64,000 bases of DNA from JABDJL01 sp963664065 (GCA_963664065.1 OY760942.1:1550001-1614000); one strand, 5' to 3'. Shown: positions 25,079-33,680, counted from the stretch's first letter. Translations and numbers: made by a program. The notes: generated from the letters alone by a model not told the origin.

Positions 25079-25960
25079 TTAAATCTTTACACTGAGCCTG
25101 GTACTCCTTGAAGGAGTACTGGCCAAAACGCTTAGATATTCAGCTGGTTCAGGCCGGATGCGGTAATTGCCCGTCTGGTGGGAATAGATAATCCTGCCGG
25201 TTTCGTCAGTGATCAAAACGGTTGGGAGCACTGTAGCTGATTTATACCCCAGTAATTGAGCACCCATTGGTGTGCCCCAGGCATCGTCTATACCCAGTCG
25301 TTTGGCCGCCATGTTTTTTGGGTCGCGCAGGAAACGCATCGGCAGCTCAAATCGCTTTGCCAGAACCTGGCATTTGCCAGATGGCTGGGGGCTGATCAAA
25401 ACAACAGCAGCACCTGCGGCGTCGATCTCCCGGTACTGTTGTGCCAATTCCTTGATTTGCGCTGTGCAGAAGGGACACCAGTTGCCCCGGTAGAAAGGCA
25501 ATATGTGTGCCTTGCCCTTGAATGATCCGGAATGGACAATTTCACCACTGCTGTTTTGTAGTTCAAAGTCCGGGAGTGTGTTTCCGGGCAGCAAAGCGGC
25601 TGCATCGCGATGGCTGAAAGTTGAATACCAGCGAAGATAAATAATCCAGAAAATAAAAATCAGACCGGTCCAGATGTGCACGATTCCGGCTGCGTCACCG
25701 TAACGCCATGACATGAGCATGGTGATGGCGAGGCCAAGTCCGCTTATGAGGCTGATTCCGAGCGGATGTTGGTTTGTGCGAGCCGGCTTTGTTATAAAAA
25801 CCCAGGTGAAAAACGCTACCGGACCAAAAGCAGCCAGCGCCATTCCCATCCATGACCAGACAGGCTCCATGCCGCGGAACAACTGCGTCAGAGCGTATGT
25901 AAAAGCAACGAGAAGGTAAGTGACAAAGGCCGATATGAAAGCGGAGCGAAGAAAGGCCAT
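25079..25960 (-). CDS. Membrane-anchored redoxin (AhpC/TSA-type thioredoxin fold)
   Basis: A 293-residue protein. Four hydrophobic segments (residues about 5-120) anchor a thioredoxin-fold domain at about 130-280. The redox motif is FYRGNWCPFCTAQIKELAQQ (CPFC), typical of peroxiredoxin-like redoxins. A further strand ATVLPTVLITDETGRIIYSH precedes the C-terminus. It may reduce thiols or peroxides at the membrane; side and partners are uncertain. The gene converges with the SPFH/RHH unit, the stop codons being directly adjacent. Confidence 0.8.
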   Translation of the reverse strand: MAFLRSAFISAFVTYLLVAFTYALTQLFRGMEPVWSWMGMALAAFGPVAFFTWVFITKPARTNQHPLGISLISGLGLAITMLMSWRYGDAAGIVHIWTGLIFIFWIIYLRWYSTFSHRDAAALLPGNTLPDFELQNSSGEIVHSGSFKGKAHILPFYRGNWCPFCTAQIKELAQQYREIDAAGAAVVLISPQPSGKCQVLAKRFELPMRFLRDPKNMAAKRLGIDDAWGTPMGAQLLGYKSATVLPTVLITDETGRIIYSHQTGNYRIRPEPAEYLSVLASTPSRSTRLSVKI

Positions 25961-26011
25961 GTGGGAATCAGTCGTTGTCGCTGCCGTTCGACAATAACTT
26001 CGAGGGGTGAC

Positions 26012-28405
26012 TCAGTGTCTTCTGCCAAAACTCTGCCGCACGTTTCTGGGCAAGCCGAAGCAGGCTTCCCCGGGGCATTCACCCTTTTCATTGGCCTCAC
26101 CGGCTGGCATCCCGGTCAGTACTTCAAGCGCTTCGTGAACGCTTGCCACCGCGAAGACACGGAATTTTCCTTTCTCGCAGGCTTCAATTACGTCCTCGCG
26201 CAACATCAGGTCACCGGCGTTGGAACGGGGAATCAAAACCTCCTGCTCACCATTTAGGCCGATGGCATTGCAGGCATCATAATAGCCCTCAATTTTTTCA
26301 TTGATCCCACCAACTGCCTGGATGTGACCGTGCTGGTCGATAGCCCCGGTCATTGCAATGCCCTGGCGGACGGGCACAGCCGTTAGTGCGCTTAGCAGGC
26401 AGCAGGTCTCCGCGCCTGAGGCTGAATCACCGTAAATACCGCCGTAGCTTTGTTCGAAGGCAATCGATGCGCTGAAAGCCAGCGGGTGTTCGGTATGCAG
26501 AATATGCCGTAACAGGCCTCCAAGAATATGGAAACCCTTGGTATGGATGGAACCCGACATGGCCGCGGCACCTTCGATGTTAATGACTCCAGCACGGCCT
26601 GCACCGATTGTCGCTGTAATTCTTGCCGGGAAGCCGTAGCTGAGTGGGCCTGCCTGCATGACTGCCAGGCCATTGATCTGTCCCACGACTTCGCCGCTGG
26701 TGGCAAGCCAGATGGTGCCGTCGTTGATCAGTTCCTGAAACCGTTTTGACGGCAGGCTTGCCCGGTACTTGGTACGCAGGACGGTTAGTTCGACGTGCTC
26801 GCGGCTGACCAGTTCATCACTGGCCTTGCTGGCGATAAATGAGGCTTCGCGCACAATGTCTGCAATTCGTCCGAAGCGGGCGGTGATTTTCCCCCGCCTT
26901 GAGGCGATCCTGGCACCGTGTTCTGCTAGGGCCGCGACTCCACCGGCAGAAAAATCAAGCAAGTCCTCTTCGCTGCGCATTCTTGAAACTACGCCTGCGT
27001 ACTGGTTGACTCCATGCTCTGATCGCTCGATTTCGGAATCAAAATCGGCAAGCACTTTAAACAGGTTGGAAAAGTCCTGGTCCACCTGATCGAGTTGATA
27101 ATATAGACCGGCGCTGCCAATCAGGATGATGCGAACCGAAATATCTATCGGTTCAGGTTTCAATGACTGTGACGACACAGGCCAGCCCAATTCGGCCGGC
27201 ACGATCTCCACGCAGCCCGTTCGCATGGCGCGCATCAGTAGTCGCCAGGCGCCTGGCTCGCTGAGTATTTCTTGCGCATCGAGAATCAGGAATCCGCCAT
27301 CGGCATGTACAAGAGAGCCCGCGCGGATTCCGCGGTAATTGGTAACCACCTGGCCCTTTCCTGCAAATTCCGGCTCAACTGAGCCAAGCAGATTGGCCAC
27401 GGTAGGAGAGTTTTCAGTAATCACCGGGCTGGCACTGGAGTTCTCATGCGAGCAAATCACATTGACACCATAAATTACCTGCGGGTCGGGAAGATTGGCG
27501 TCCGCACCGGAATTCAGCCGGTTTTCCACCACGTCATCGATCACTTCCTCGACAAAAGTGGCAACGGCCGGGTGATTAAAATGCCCAAGCATGTTTTGTG
27601 TCAGGTTTTGCAGGATGGACCGGACCTCAGATTCGGCTAACTCTTCGAGCCGGCTGATACCTGCCTGGTAGGCCTGGCTGGCTTTTGAGGAAACTTCCCC
27701 GAGGCGTTGGCTGTATTGCCGGATACGCTCTTCGATGCGAGTGTATTTGGATTCCTCTACCTTCCCGGCCACAGCCATCTGTTTGAATTGCTCCGGGGAG
27801 ACGGGCTCTCCATCGACCAGCGGAAAAATGACTGCCCGGGCCACGGGGACAGCCTGCAACTGGACCATTGCCAATCCATTGTCTTGCAGTTCTTTTTCCA
27901 ATGGTTTGGTAATGGAAGAAATCTGCAGTTTGGTTTGTTCCTTAACGGCGTCACTGCGGGCTTTAAATGGTGGACTCTCAAGTGCTTCTTTCAGTCGGTT
28001 CTGCAAAAACCCGGAAACTTCTTTCATCATGCGGCGAAATTGCGGGCCTTCACCAGCGTCCAGAGTAATTAACCGGGAACGGTCGGGTTGGTGGAAATTA
28101 TGGACATAGCATCGATCCAGCCGTCGCCGGGCCTGAGGCTGTAGTTCCTCCAGCAACGATGTCACAAGCGTCATCCGCCCGGTGCCGGTTACACCCCTGA
28201 CGTATACATTTTGCCCAGGCGAATCGCATTCAACGCCGAATCGCATTGCCTCAATTGCTATGGGTTGACCAATAATGCCTTCAGCTGGATTGACTTCGGC
28301 GGTGGACTTGAATGAAAGCCTGGATTCATCTACCCGCCACTTGAGATCTTCTGGTTTTAATTCACCCGGATGAGGCAATGAGTGCTCCGATGCTTTAAAG
28401 CGCAT
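26012..28405 (-). CDS. Lon-like ATP-dependent protease (AAA_32 plus Lon C domain)
   Basis: A 797-residue protein with an N-terminal Lon-related AAA domain and a C-terminal Lon Ser-Lys protease domain. The P-loop is GVTGTGRMT (about residues 71-79), with Arg where the canonical Walker A has Lys. Walker B is GGFLILDAQE. The protease part contains IYGDSASGAE with the catalytic serine, and EKIEGYYDACNAIGL with the lysine. Long helices (about 130-270) form a substrate-side insert. This is the family represented by YcbZ-like proteins, not housekeeping Lon. The substrate is unknown. It is divergent from the cyclophilin gene. Confidence 0.88.
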   Translation of the reverse strand: MRFKASEHSLPHPGELKPEDLKWRVDESRLSFKSTAEVNPAEGIIGQPIAIEAMRFGVECDSPGQNVYVRGVTGTGRMTLVTSLLEELQPQARRRLDRCYVHNFHQPDRSRLITLDAGEGPQFRRMMKEVSGFLQNRLKEALESPPFKARSDAVKEQTKLQISSITKPLEKELQDNGLAMVQLQAVPVARAVIFPLVDGEPVSPEQFKQMAVAGKVEESKYTRIEERIRQYSQRLGEVSSKASQAYQAGISRLEELAESEVRSILQNLTQNMLGHFNHPAVATFVEEVIDDVVENRLNSGADANLPDPQVIYGVNVICSHENSSASPVITENSPTVANLLGSVEPEFAGKGQVVTNYRGIRAGSLVHADGGFLILDAQEILSEPGAWRLLMRAMRTGCVEIVPAELGWPVSSQSLKPEPIDISVRIILIGSAGLYYQLDQVDQDFSNLFKVLADFDSEIERSEHGVNQYAGVVSRMRSEEDLLDFSAGGVAALAEHGARIASRRGKITARFGRIADIVREASFIASKASDELVSREHVELTVLRTKYRASLPSKRFQELINDGTIWLATSGEVVGQINGLAVMQAGPLSYGFPARITATIGAGRAGVINIEGAAAMSGSIHTKGFHILGGLLRHILHTEHPLAFSASIAFEQSYGGIYGDSASGAETCCLLSALTAVPVRQGIAMTGAIDQHGHIQAVGGINEKIEGYYDACNAIGLNGEQEVLIPRSNAGDLMLREDVIEACEKGKFRVFAVASVHEALEVLTGMPAGEANEKGECPGEACFGLPRNVRQSFGRRH

Positions 28406-28439
28406 TATGATAGTAGATCAGATTAAACAGGTGACCGAT

Positions 28440-29036
28440 ATGCTTGAACGACTACTTTTAATCGCAATTTTCCTTTTGCCGGCCTTTACGCATGCCGATT
28501 GCGAATGTTTTCCTGATGATTTAATTCCAGACAACATGTTTCCAAGTATAAATTTCGAAACCAACATGGGAACCATCGTGGTTGAGCTAAACAGGATGCG
28601 CGCACCCGCGACTTCCAATAATTTTTTGCGTTATGCTCTGGAAGGTGCTTATGACGGAACCATTTTTCATCGGGTCATGCCGGAATTTGTCGTTCAGGGC
28701 GGCGGTTACGAGCCGGATTACACCGAGCGGAAACTGCACGAACCGGTTATCAACGAGTCCGGTAATGGGCTGGCCAATAATACCGGCAGCATAGCGATGG
28801 CCAGGTTTTCCGATCCTCATTCGGCAACCAGCCAGTTCTACTTCAACATGGCTGACAATCAGTCGCTCAACCCCGATTCGCGAAGTTGGGGGTATACCGT
28901 ATTTGGGTATGTGCTCGAGGGAATGGATGTTCTAGAGGCAATTTCAGCGGTGGAAACAGGATACAGCGATGGACTGGATGCGCAGGATGTACCGCTGGTA
29001 CCGGTAATTCTTATCAGTGTCACCGTTCAGGATTAG
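28440..29036 (+). CDS. Periplasmic cyclophilin-type peptidyl-prolyl isomerase
   Basis: A 198-residue PPIase with a signal peptide (MLERLLLIAIFLLPAFTHA). The cyclophilin core begins INFETNMGTIVVELN and contains FHRVMPEFVVQGGGY, SIAMARFSDPHSATSQFYFN and VFGYVLEGMDVLEAI. The catalytic Arg/Phe/Gln set is present in FHR...QGGG and SATSQFYFN. I chose ATG 28440 with AGGTGA 5 bp upstream; an earlier ATG at 28407 would bury the signal peptide. Acts in periplasmic protein folding. Confidence 0.9.
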   Translation: MLERLLLIAIFLLPAFTHADCECFPDDLIPDNMFPSINFETNMGTIVVELNRMRAPATSNNFLRYALEGAYDGTIFHRVMPEFVVQGGGYEPDYTERKLHEPVINESGNGLANNTGSIAMARFSDPHSATSQFYFNMADNQSLNPDSRSWGYTVFGYVLEGMDVLEAISAVETGYSDGLDAQDVPLVPVILISVTVQD

Positions 29037-29051
29037 GGCGCAGCTTTGAAC

Positions 29052-29897
29052 ATGTCTTTGAGTCTGAAGCAATGGAGCATCGCTGCCGTCCTGCTGCTGA
29101 CAGCTGTATTGTCCGTGTTGACGGTAGTTGATAAACAAGCCAGCGAAAACTACGAGAAATTGTTCCAGCGGGCATTTGTCACCTTTGCGCTGGCCAGAAC
29201 ACTGAACGGTGTCATTTCGGCAGTGCAGGGTACGGAATTGGCGTTGCAACCGGCAGGAGTCGGGGTCACTCTCACCCCTGGTCAAATACTTGATCCTGTG
29301 AATGATCTCGTAGAGCGTTTTTCATGGATCATGTTGGGAGCCACCGTTTCCCTTGGCATCCAGGATGTGCTGTTGGATGTTTCTGCCTGGTGGATGATCA
29401 AGCTGCTGGCGGCCGTCATGGCCATTTGGCTGTTGCTGGTTTTCACAAGCAGCGATCAAGCAAACAAGAAAAGCCGACTCTTGACCCGCGTATTTCTGGT
29501 TGTGATATTCATTCGCTTTGCCGTGCCACTAACCATGATCGCCAACGATGCACTTTACCGGTTATTCCTTGAACCCCGGTATCTGCAAAGCACCGAGGGA
29601 GTTGCCACAGCCGGTGAGGAGATAGAGCAAATTGGAAGTGCTGAAGATGAAAGCGAAGAGGATGGGCTTTTTTATTCCGGTATGCTCGGATCACTCGGTG
29701 ACGCTGTAAATATGACCAGAAATGCTTTGGATCTGGGCGATAAAGTGGGACGAATCAAGACCAGGGCCACCGAAATGATCGAACATCTGATCCAGTTATC
29801 GGTGGTTGTTATCCTTCAGACCGGAATATTGCCACTGTTTTTCTTATGGTTTTTCCTGCAATTGGCGAAATGGGTATTCAGGCCACATATTTCCTAA
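29052..29897 (+). CDS. Integral membrane protein of unknown function
   Basis: A 281-residue protein with about five hydrophobic segments: an N-terminal one (SIAAVLLLTAVLSVLTVV), one near 95-110, a pair near 115-165, and a C-terminal one (VVILQTGILPLFFLWFFLQL). An acidic loop with Glu/Asp runs (EQIGSAEDESEEDG) lies near 195-208, followed by an amphipathic helical stretch. It resembles uncharacterised membrane proteins of marine gammaproteobacteria. No function can be assigned. It lies 15 bp after the cyclophilin gene and may be co-transcribed. TTG at 29046 is an alternative start. Confidence 0.7.
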   Translation: MSLSLKQWSIAAVLLLTAVLSVLTVVDKQASENYEKLFQRAFVTFALARTLNGVISAVQGTELALQPAGVGVTLTPGQILDPVNDLVERFSWIMLGATVSLGIQDVLLDVSAWWMIKLLAAVMAIWLLLVFTSSDQANKKSRLLTRVFLVVIFIRFAVPLTMIANDALYRLFLEPRYLQSTEGVATAGEEIEQIGSAEDESEEDGLFYSGMLGSLGDAVNMTRNALDLGDKVGRIKTRATEMIEHLIQLSVVVILQTGILPLFFLWFFLQLAKWVFRPHIS

Positions 29898-30226
29898 CTA
29901 TCTAAAATTAAACTTAAATACTTTATTTCCGTTTCCGTTTATCCTTTTCCCGCTCATGTCGGGGAAATTTCCTACATTCATAAATTGACATTAATGTCAA
30001 TCCAAGGGGAACACCTTGGGAAGAATCAGGAAAGCTGGCGGTTCGTGCAGAATGAAAGCAAGGGGAGCATCTGCGCAACAGAACCAAGGGGGAGCCGGTT
30101 TACTTGATGAGCAAGGGGGCAAAGTTCGAGCTGGTCAACAGGTCGGACTTTGTCTTGTGCCAGGGTTTTCGAATTACGATAAGAGAGGGTTTTGAGTTTT
30201 CTTAACCAGGGAATGAAGGAAAATTT
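29898..30226. other. 329-bp gap upstream of the DUF6502 gene: operator-like palindrome and iterated motif
   Basis: No convincing gene. It contains a perfect 18-bp palindrome, ATTGACATTAATGTCAAT (29984-30001). Four copies of CAAGGGG then follow on the plus strand at 30003, 30059, 30085 and 30112, the last three 26-27 bp apart. A minus-strand reading of 77 codons overlaps this stretch but has no family resemblance I can support. The palindrome looks like a dimeric regulator site upstream of the DUF6502 gene. Composition becomes AT-rich here. Confidence 0.5.
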
Positions 30227-31096
30227 ATGTCTCTGAGCATGGAAGAGGGTCCACTTCAAGAGGCTGCAATTCTAACGAGGGCGGTGGAAAACGTCTTCCG
30301 TAAGTTAATTCGCCTGTTAATCGGCCGGATGACATTGACCAAATTGCAGGAAATGATAAGGATTATTTTTGTTGAGGAGACTGTCCAGTCGCTTAAGAAA
30401 GATAGACCTGAAAAGAAAGTCCCTTTAACCAGAATGGCATTGCTTACTGGCTTGGATACGAGAACATTAAATAAACTGATTGAAGAACGTCAGAGTTCCC
30501 CGGCATTGCACCGCGAGAAGAAATTTTTAAGAGAAATTACTCCAGAATGCAGTGTCCTCGATTACTGGAGTACAAACTCAAAGTTCATGAATAAGAACGA
30601 CGGGTCACCTCTTGTACTTAATTTGAGAGGAAATGAACCTAGTTTTGAGTCACTGGTAAGAGAAACCCTGACAGCAAGAGGTGTCACTGTACGATCACTG
30701 TTAGAAAGACTAAAAAGCAGTAATTCAGTTGCAATTGACGAAGCTGCTCAAACTGTAAGGCTATTGGACTCTCGCTATTGGCCATTCGAAATGGAAGGGG
30801 CTACTGGCGCAATTGAATTGGGATTGGCAAGTGTAGGAAATCTTGTCGAGACAGTCGTTCACAATGTTGAGTCAAAATCAAACCCATCAGACTTGTTCTT
30901 TCAGAGGTCAAATTGGACTAATCGGTTGAACAAGCGTGACATTCTAAAACTTAGAGATCAAGCGCGTAAATATTTAAGTTCTGCCGAAACAGATACAATT
31001 GGAATACTTGGTAATCTCGAAGAAGATGATATCAGTGAGAATCAGATCACTGCGGGAATAAGTATGTTTTGTTTCGAGGATGAAGCATCTGTTTAG
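30227..31096 (+). CDS. DUF6502-like protein with helix-turn-helix-like segment
   Basis: A 289-residue soluble protein. Residues about 20-58 form helices (FRKLIRLLIGRMTLTKLQEM, IRIIFVEETVQSL). Residues about 65-88 read VPLTRMALLTGLDTRTLNKL, which looks like a helix-turn-helix and is what I associate with DUF6502. The C-terminal two thirds have no motif I know. Codon use is clearly AT-richer than the neighbours, with many TTA, AGA and AAA codons, suggesting recent transfer. An 18-bp palindrome and iterated CAAGGGG motifs lie upstream. Possibly a transcriptional regulator, with low certainty. Confidence 0.65.
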   Translation: MSLSMEEGPLQEAAILTRAVENVFRKLIRLLIGRMTLTKLQEMIRIIFVEETVQSLKKDRPEKKVPLTRMALLTGLDTRTLNKLIEERQSSPALHREKKFLREITPECSVLDYWSTNSKFMNKNDGSPLVLNLRGNEPSFESLVRETLTARGVTVRSLLERLKSSNSVAIDEAAQTVRLLDSRYWPFEMEGATGAIELGLASVGNLVETVVHNVESKSNPSDLFFQRSNWTNRLNKRDILKLRDQARKYLSSAETDTIGILGNLEEDDISENQITAGISMFCFEDEASV

Positions 31097-31446
31097 GTCT
31101 TTTGGAAGTGATCAGGATTGCTAGTCTTATCCAGAAGAGCTGACCTTCAACTCTGTCGCTTAGCAGCTGCGGTGAGATTCGCAACCGGTAAATTAGTGAC
31201 TCTGGCTATCCTTAGCCTTCACCTTCGCTTTTTTTGGTCGCTGTGTGATCCAGATCGGTAATCCTTCCGATTTGTCGAACCATGCTGCGAGGATGTTTCC
31301 CCGCAATTTATCAGGTCCCGGAGCGACTTTGCTTTTTTTGAACCCATTTAAGCACATCAAATAAATATGCCACCTTTCGGTAGCATATTTCTAAATAGCC
31401 CAATTAACCGTCAGTGATATCCCGGAATGAAAAGTATTTATACCGG
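31097..31446. other. 350-bp gap with a REP-like palindrome and an AT-rich hairpin
   Basis: No gene seen. It holds a palindromic unit at 31254-31281 (ATCGG/CCGAT stem followed by TTGTCGAACC) that matches 24 of 28 bases of the unit at 33564-33591. A further hairpin AAATATGC/GCATATTT with an inner AC/GT (31363-31390) could terminate transcripts from either side. The poly-T stretches near 31230 and 31333 are not preceded by stable stems. Confidence 0.5.
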
Positions 31447-32028
31447 TTAATCATCTGGCTTAGGTACCGGTGCTGTCTCCGCACCCTGACCATTGGATTT
31501 TCCATCCGCTTCTGGAGCCCAGACGTCTTCCTGTTCAAACTGCAGGATCGCTAACCAGGTCAGTAGCATCAGAGCCAACGCTGCGATGATAAGAAACAAA
31601 GGCGAACTGCGGATACTTTTTTCTGTCAGTTTAATGGCCTCTGCTCCCGGATCAGGAAGGGGTTCCGGTGTAATCAGGAACCGGTATCCCTTTCTGGAAA
31701 TTGTTTCGATAAAAACGAGTTCATTCAAATCGTCATCCAGGGACTTTCGAATCTGGGAAACAGCCCGTTGTAGTGCCTCGGGTACGAAGTGGGTTCCTCC
31801 CCAAACGTCTTGCATGATCTGCTGCTTGGTCAGTAATTGCCCAGCCCTGTCTGACCCGTAAACCAGCAAGTCCATCACCCTGGGCTCAACATGTCGCCGT
31901 TCGCCATCCACGACCAGAACCAGTGATTCAGGGCGGACTTCCACACCCCCCAACCTGAAGGCAGACGAAGTACGACGATCAGCTTGTTGGTGAGTATTGA
32001 TCATGGTTTGAATGAGCTCAATCGCCAT
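31447..32028 (-). CDS. ToxR/CadC-like membrane-anchored winged-helix regulator
   Basis: A 193-residue regulator. An OmpR/ToxR-type winged-helix domain covers about 20-118 (GVEVRPESLVLVVDGERRHVEPRVMDLL, LLTKQQIMQDVWGG, and the recognition helix ALQRAVSQIRKSL then ETISRKGYRFLI). One transmembrane helix follows (about 141-163, LFLIIAALALMLLTWLAIL) and then only about 30 periplasmic residues. The tiny sensor part suggests that a partner senses the signal. The ATG is preceded by two tandem mini-ORFs linked by TAATG overlaps (32026-32050). It is divergent from the exported hydrolase gene, a likely target. Confidence 0.85.
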   Translation of the reverse strand: MAIELIQTMINTHQQADRRTSSAFRLGGVEVRPESLVLVVDGERRHVEPRVMDLLVYGSDRAGQLLTKQQIMQDVWGGTHFVPEALQRAVSQIRKSLDDDLNELVFIETISRKGYRFLITPEPLPDPGAEAIKLTEKSIRSSPLFLIIAALALMLLTWLAILQFEQEDVWAPEADGKSNGQGAETAPVPKPDD

Positions 32029-32050
32029 TAGCGAATCATTAGCGAATCAT
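32029..32050 (-). promoter_or_regulatory. Two tandem 11-bp repeats encoding overlapping MIR-stop mini-ORFs
   Basis: Reading on the minus strand, ATGATTCGCTA occurs twice in tandem directly before the regulator start. Each copy encodes Met-Ile-Arg-stop. Each TAA overlaps the next ATG by one base (TAATG), so the chain leads frame by frame into the regulator start at 32028. This arrangement could couple or reduce translation of the regulator. It is seen directly in the sequence; its role is inferred. Confidence 0.6.
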
Positions 32051-32114
32051 CAGCACAGTATTGCGAGGTGTAATTTAGCATGCGTGTCACTTTTTCTATA
32101 AGTCAGGAGTTCAC

Positions 32115-33422
32115 ATGAATCGAAGAAACTTGTTTTGCACACGGACCGGTCTGCTGTTGTGTTTGGCCTGTATGACGGCATACGGGGACATAAGCTGGAA
32201 GCCAACTGGATACTGGACCGGCCATCTTGGATACCGGGGTGTTGACCTGGAGGTATGGGTTCACATTCGGCAAGAAGATGGACAGCTTTCTGGCCGCCTC
32301 GATATTCCAGCCCTGGTCTTTGCAAATCAACCACTGCCCATCACCAACAACAAAGCAAAGTTGCTTACTCTGGAGTTTCCTTTTGGTATAGGACAAATAA
32401 ATGTATCAGCGCTGGGCTCGGAACAACAGCGTGGAGAGCGTGAGGGCTTTTCACTTGGGTTGCAACGAACCGAGGCGCCCCGGAATTTGCAAAAAGACCT
32501 TGAGTTCGGCGTCTTTGAGTCAAAGCTGGAAGGCACGCTGTACTTACCCGAAGGGGAGGGGCCGCATCCTGTTGTCGTACTGATCGCCGGTTCCGGCAAT
32601 GCCACGCGCGAGAATTGGTCTTACGCTTCGTGGGCCAACTTTTACCTGGAACAGGGGGTGGGCGCTTTAGTTTATGATCGCCGGCCAGACTTGGATCCCT
32701 TACCTGATAATTCCATTGCAAGGATTCACGATCATGCTGCTGATGTCATGGATGCTATTGGGCGGATAAAACTGCAACCCGGCGTCGACGCTGACCGGAT
32801 AGGGCTTGCCGGAAGCAGTCGCGGGGCCTGGATCGCAATGTCGGTAGCCCGTCAGTTGCCTGATCTTGCTTTCCTGCTGTTATCCTCCCTTGCTGCTGCC
32901 ACACCTGGCCAACAGGAGATGACCTCTGTGCTGACAGGTATGCGCCAGGACGGACTGGGCCCGGCATCATTAGCACAGGCACGCGCCTATTTACGGCTGT
33001 ACTTCTACGTGGCGCAAACCGGGACTGGATGGGGCCTGCTGTCCTCAGCCATGACATCTGGTGAGGGTTCAAAATGGTTTCAATATGTCTATCAGCCGCA
33101 GTCGTTAGATGACCTTATATGGTGGCGTCGTAATATGAACTTCGATGCTGTCGCTCATTTAGAGGATATCAGGGTGCCTGTGCTGGCACTGTGGGGCGGT
33201 GACGACTTCATTACACCCTGGGCTGACTATCGACTAAAGCTAGAGTCCTGCTTAAAAGTGGCTGGCAACAATGATGTAACAACACGGGTATTTGCTAATG
33301 CTGATCACCGCCTCGAGGTGGGTTTTGGTGAAAATAAACTCGGTGTTTGGCACTGGTTCGGGTTGGCCCCGGGAGTACTCGAGGATATTGGCCAATTTGT
33401 TCACCGTACGACCCAACAATGA
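32115..33422 (+). CDS. Exported alpha/beta-hydrolase
   Basis: A 435-residue protein with a signal peptide (about 1-24, ending CMTAYG). A beta-sandwich N-terminal domain (about 25-130; WTGHLGYRGVDLEVWVHI) precedes an alpha/beta-hydrolase domain. The nucleophile elbow is GSSRG with Ser235, the acid lies in LWGGDDFITPW, and the histidine is in ANADHRLEVG near residue 395. PVVVLIAGSGNATREN supplies the oxyanion region. It resembles exported peptidase S9-like or acyl hydrolases; the substrate is unknown. It is divergent from the ToxR-like regulator. Confidence 0.85.
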   Translation: MNRRNLFCTRTGLLLCLACMTAYGDISWKPTGYWTGHLGYRGVDLEVWVHIRQEDGQLSGRLDIPALVFANQPLPITNNKAKLLTLEFPFGIGQINVSALGSEQQRGEREGFSLGLQRTEAPRNLQKDLEFGVFESKLEGTLYLPEGEGPHPVVVLIAGSGNATRENWSYASWANFYLEQGVGALVYDRRPDLDPLPDNSIARIHDHAADVMDAIGRIKLQPGVDADRIGLAGSSRGAWIAMSVARQLPDLAFLLLSSLAAATPGQQEMTSVLTGMRQDGLGPASLAQARAYLRLYFYVAQTGTGWGLLSSAMTSGEGSKWFQYVYQPQSLDDLIWWRRNMNFDAVAHLEDIRVPVLALWGGDDFITPWADYRLKLESCLKVAGNNDVTTRVFANADHRLEVGFGENKLGVWHWFGLAPGVLEDIGQFVHRTTQQ

Positions 33423-33474
33423 ATTGCGCTGGCATCTCTATGGCAAAAGCCACCTGATCACGACCCAAGCTTTA

Positions 33475-33626
33475 TCTGGCGCGCCCGAGAGGATTTACTC
33501 GCGACATCCTTGTCGCTCGCCTTCGCACTGCTCAGGTCGCCTCGATTCACTCGGCGCGTCCAAATCGGCTTTCCTGCCGATTTGTCGAACCTGAGGCGAA
33601 TCGGTAATTCGCCAGTTCGAACCTCT
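33475..33626. repeat. Partial tRNA-Arg 3'-end copy with its T-loop split by a 120-bp palindromic insert
   Basis: The 21 bp at 33475-33495 are identical to 33679-33699, covering the acceptor 3' strand, CCA and T-stem arm of tRNA-Arg plus two flanking bases. The complementary T-arm part TTCGAACCTCT appears at 33616-33626. Between them lie 120 bp rich in palindromes: AATCGGC/GCCGATT, GGCGAAT/ATTCGCC and ACCTGAG/CTCAGGT. The stretch is therefore a T-arm and acceptor copy interrupted in the loop. It could be an attachment-site relic or a tRNA-associated repeat. Confidence 0.65.
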
Positions 33627-33639
33627 TGCAGAACACCCC

Positions 33640-33672
33640 AAAAAAACAAAAGGCCACCCTTTAGGTGACCTT
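33640..33672 (-). terminator. Intrinsic terminator of tRNA-Arg
   Basis: On the minus strand, AAGGTCACC pairs with GGTGGCCTT (one G-U pair) around a 5-base loop and is followed by TTGTTTTTTT. It lies 8 bp beyond the CCA end of tRNA-Arg. Confidence 0.8.
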
Positions 33673-33680
33673 GTGTTTTC

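Noticed and set aside
30026..30259. Minus-strand frame of 77 codons before the DUF6502 gene
   Set aside because: It overlaps the iterated CAAGGGG motifs and the next gene start, has no clear ribosome binding site and resembles no family I know.
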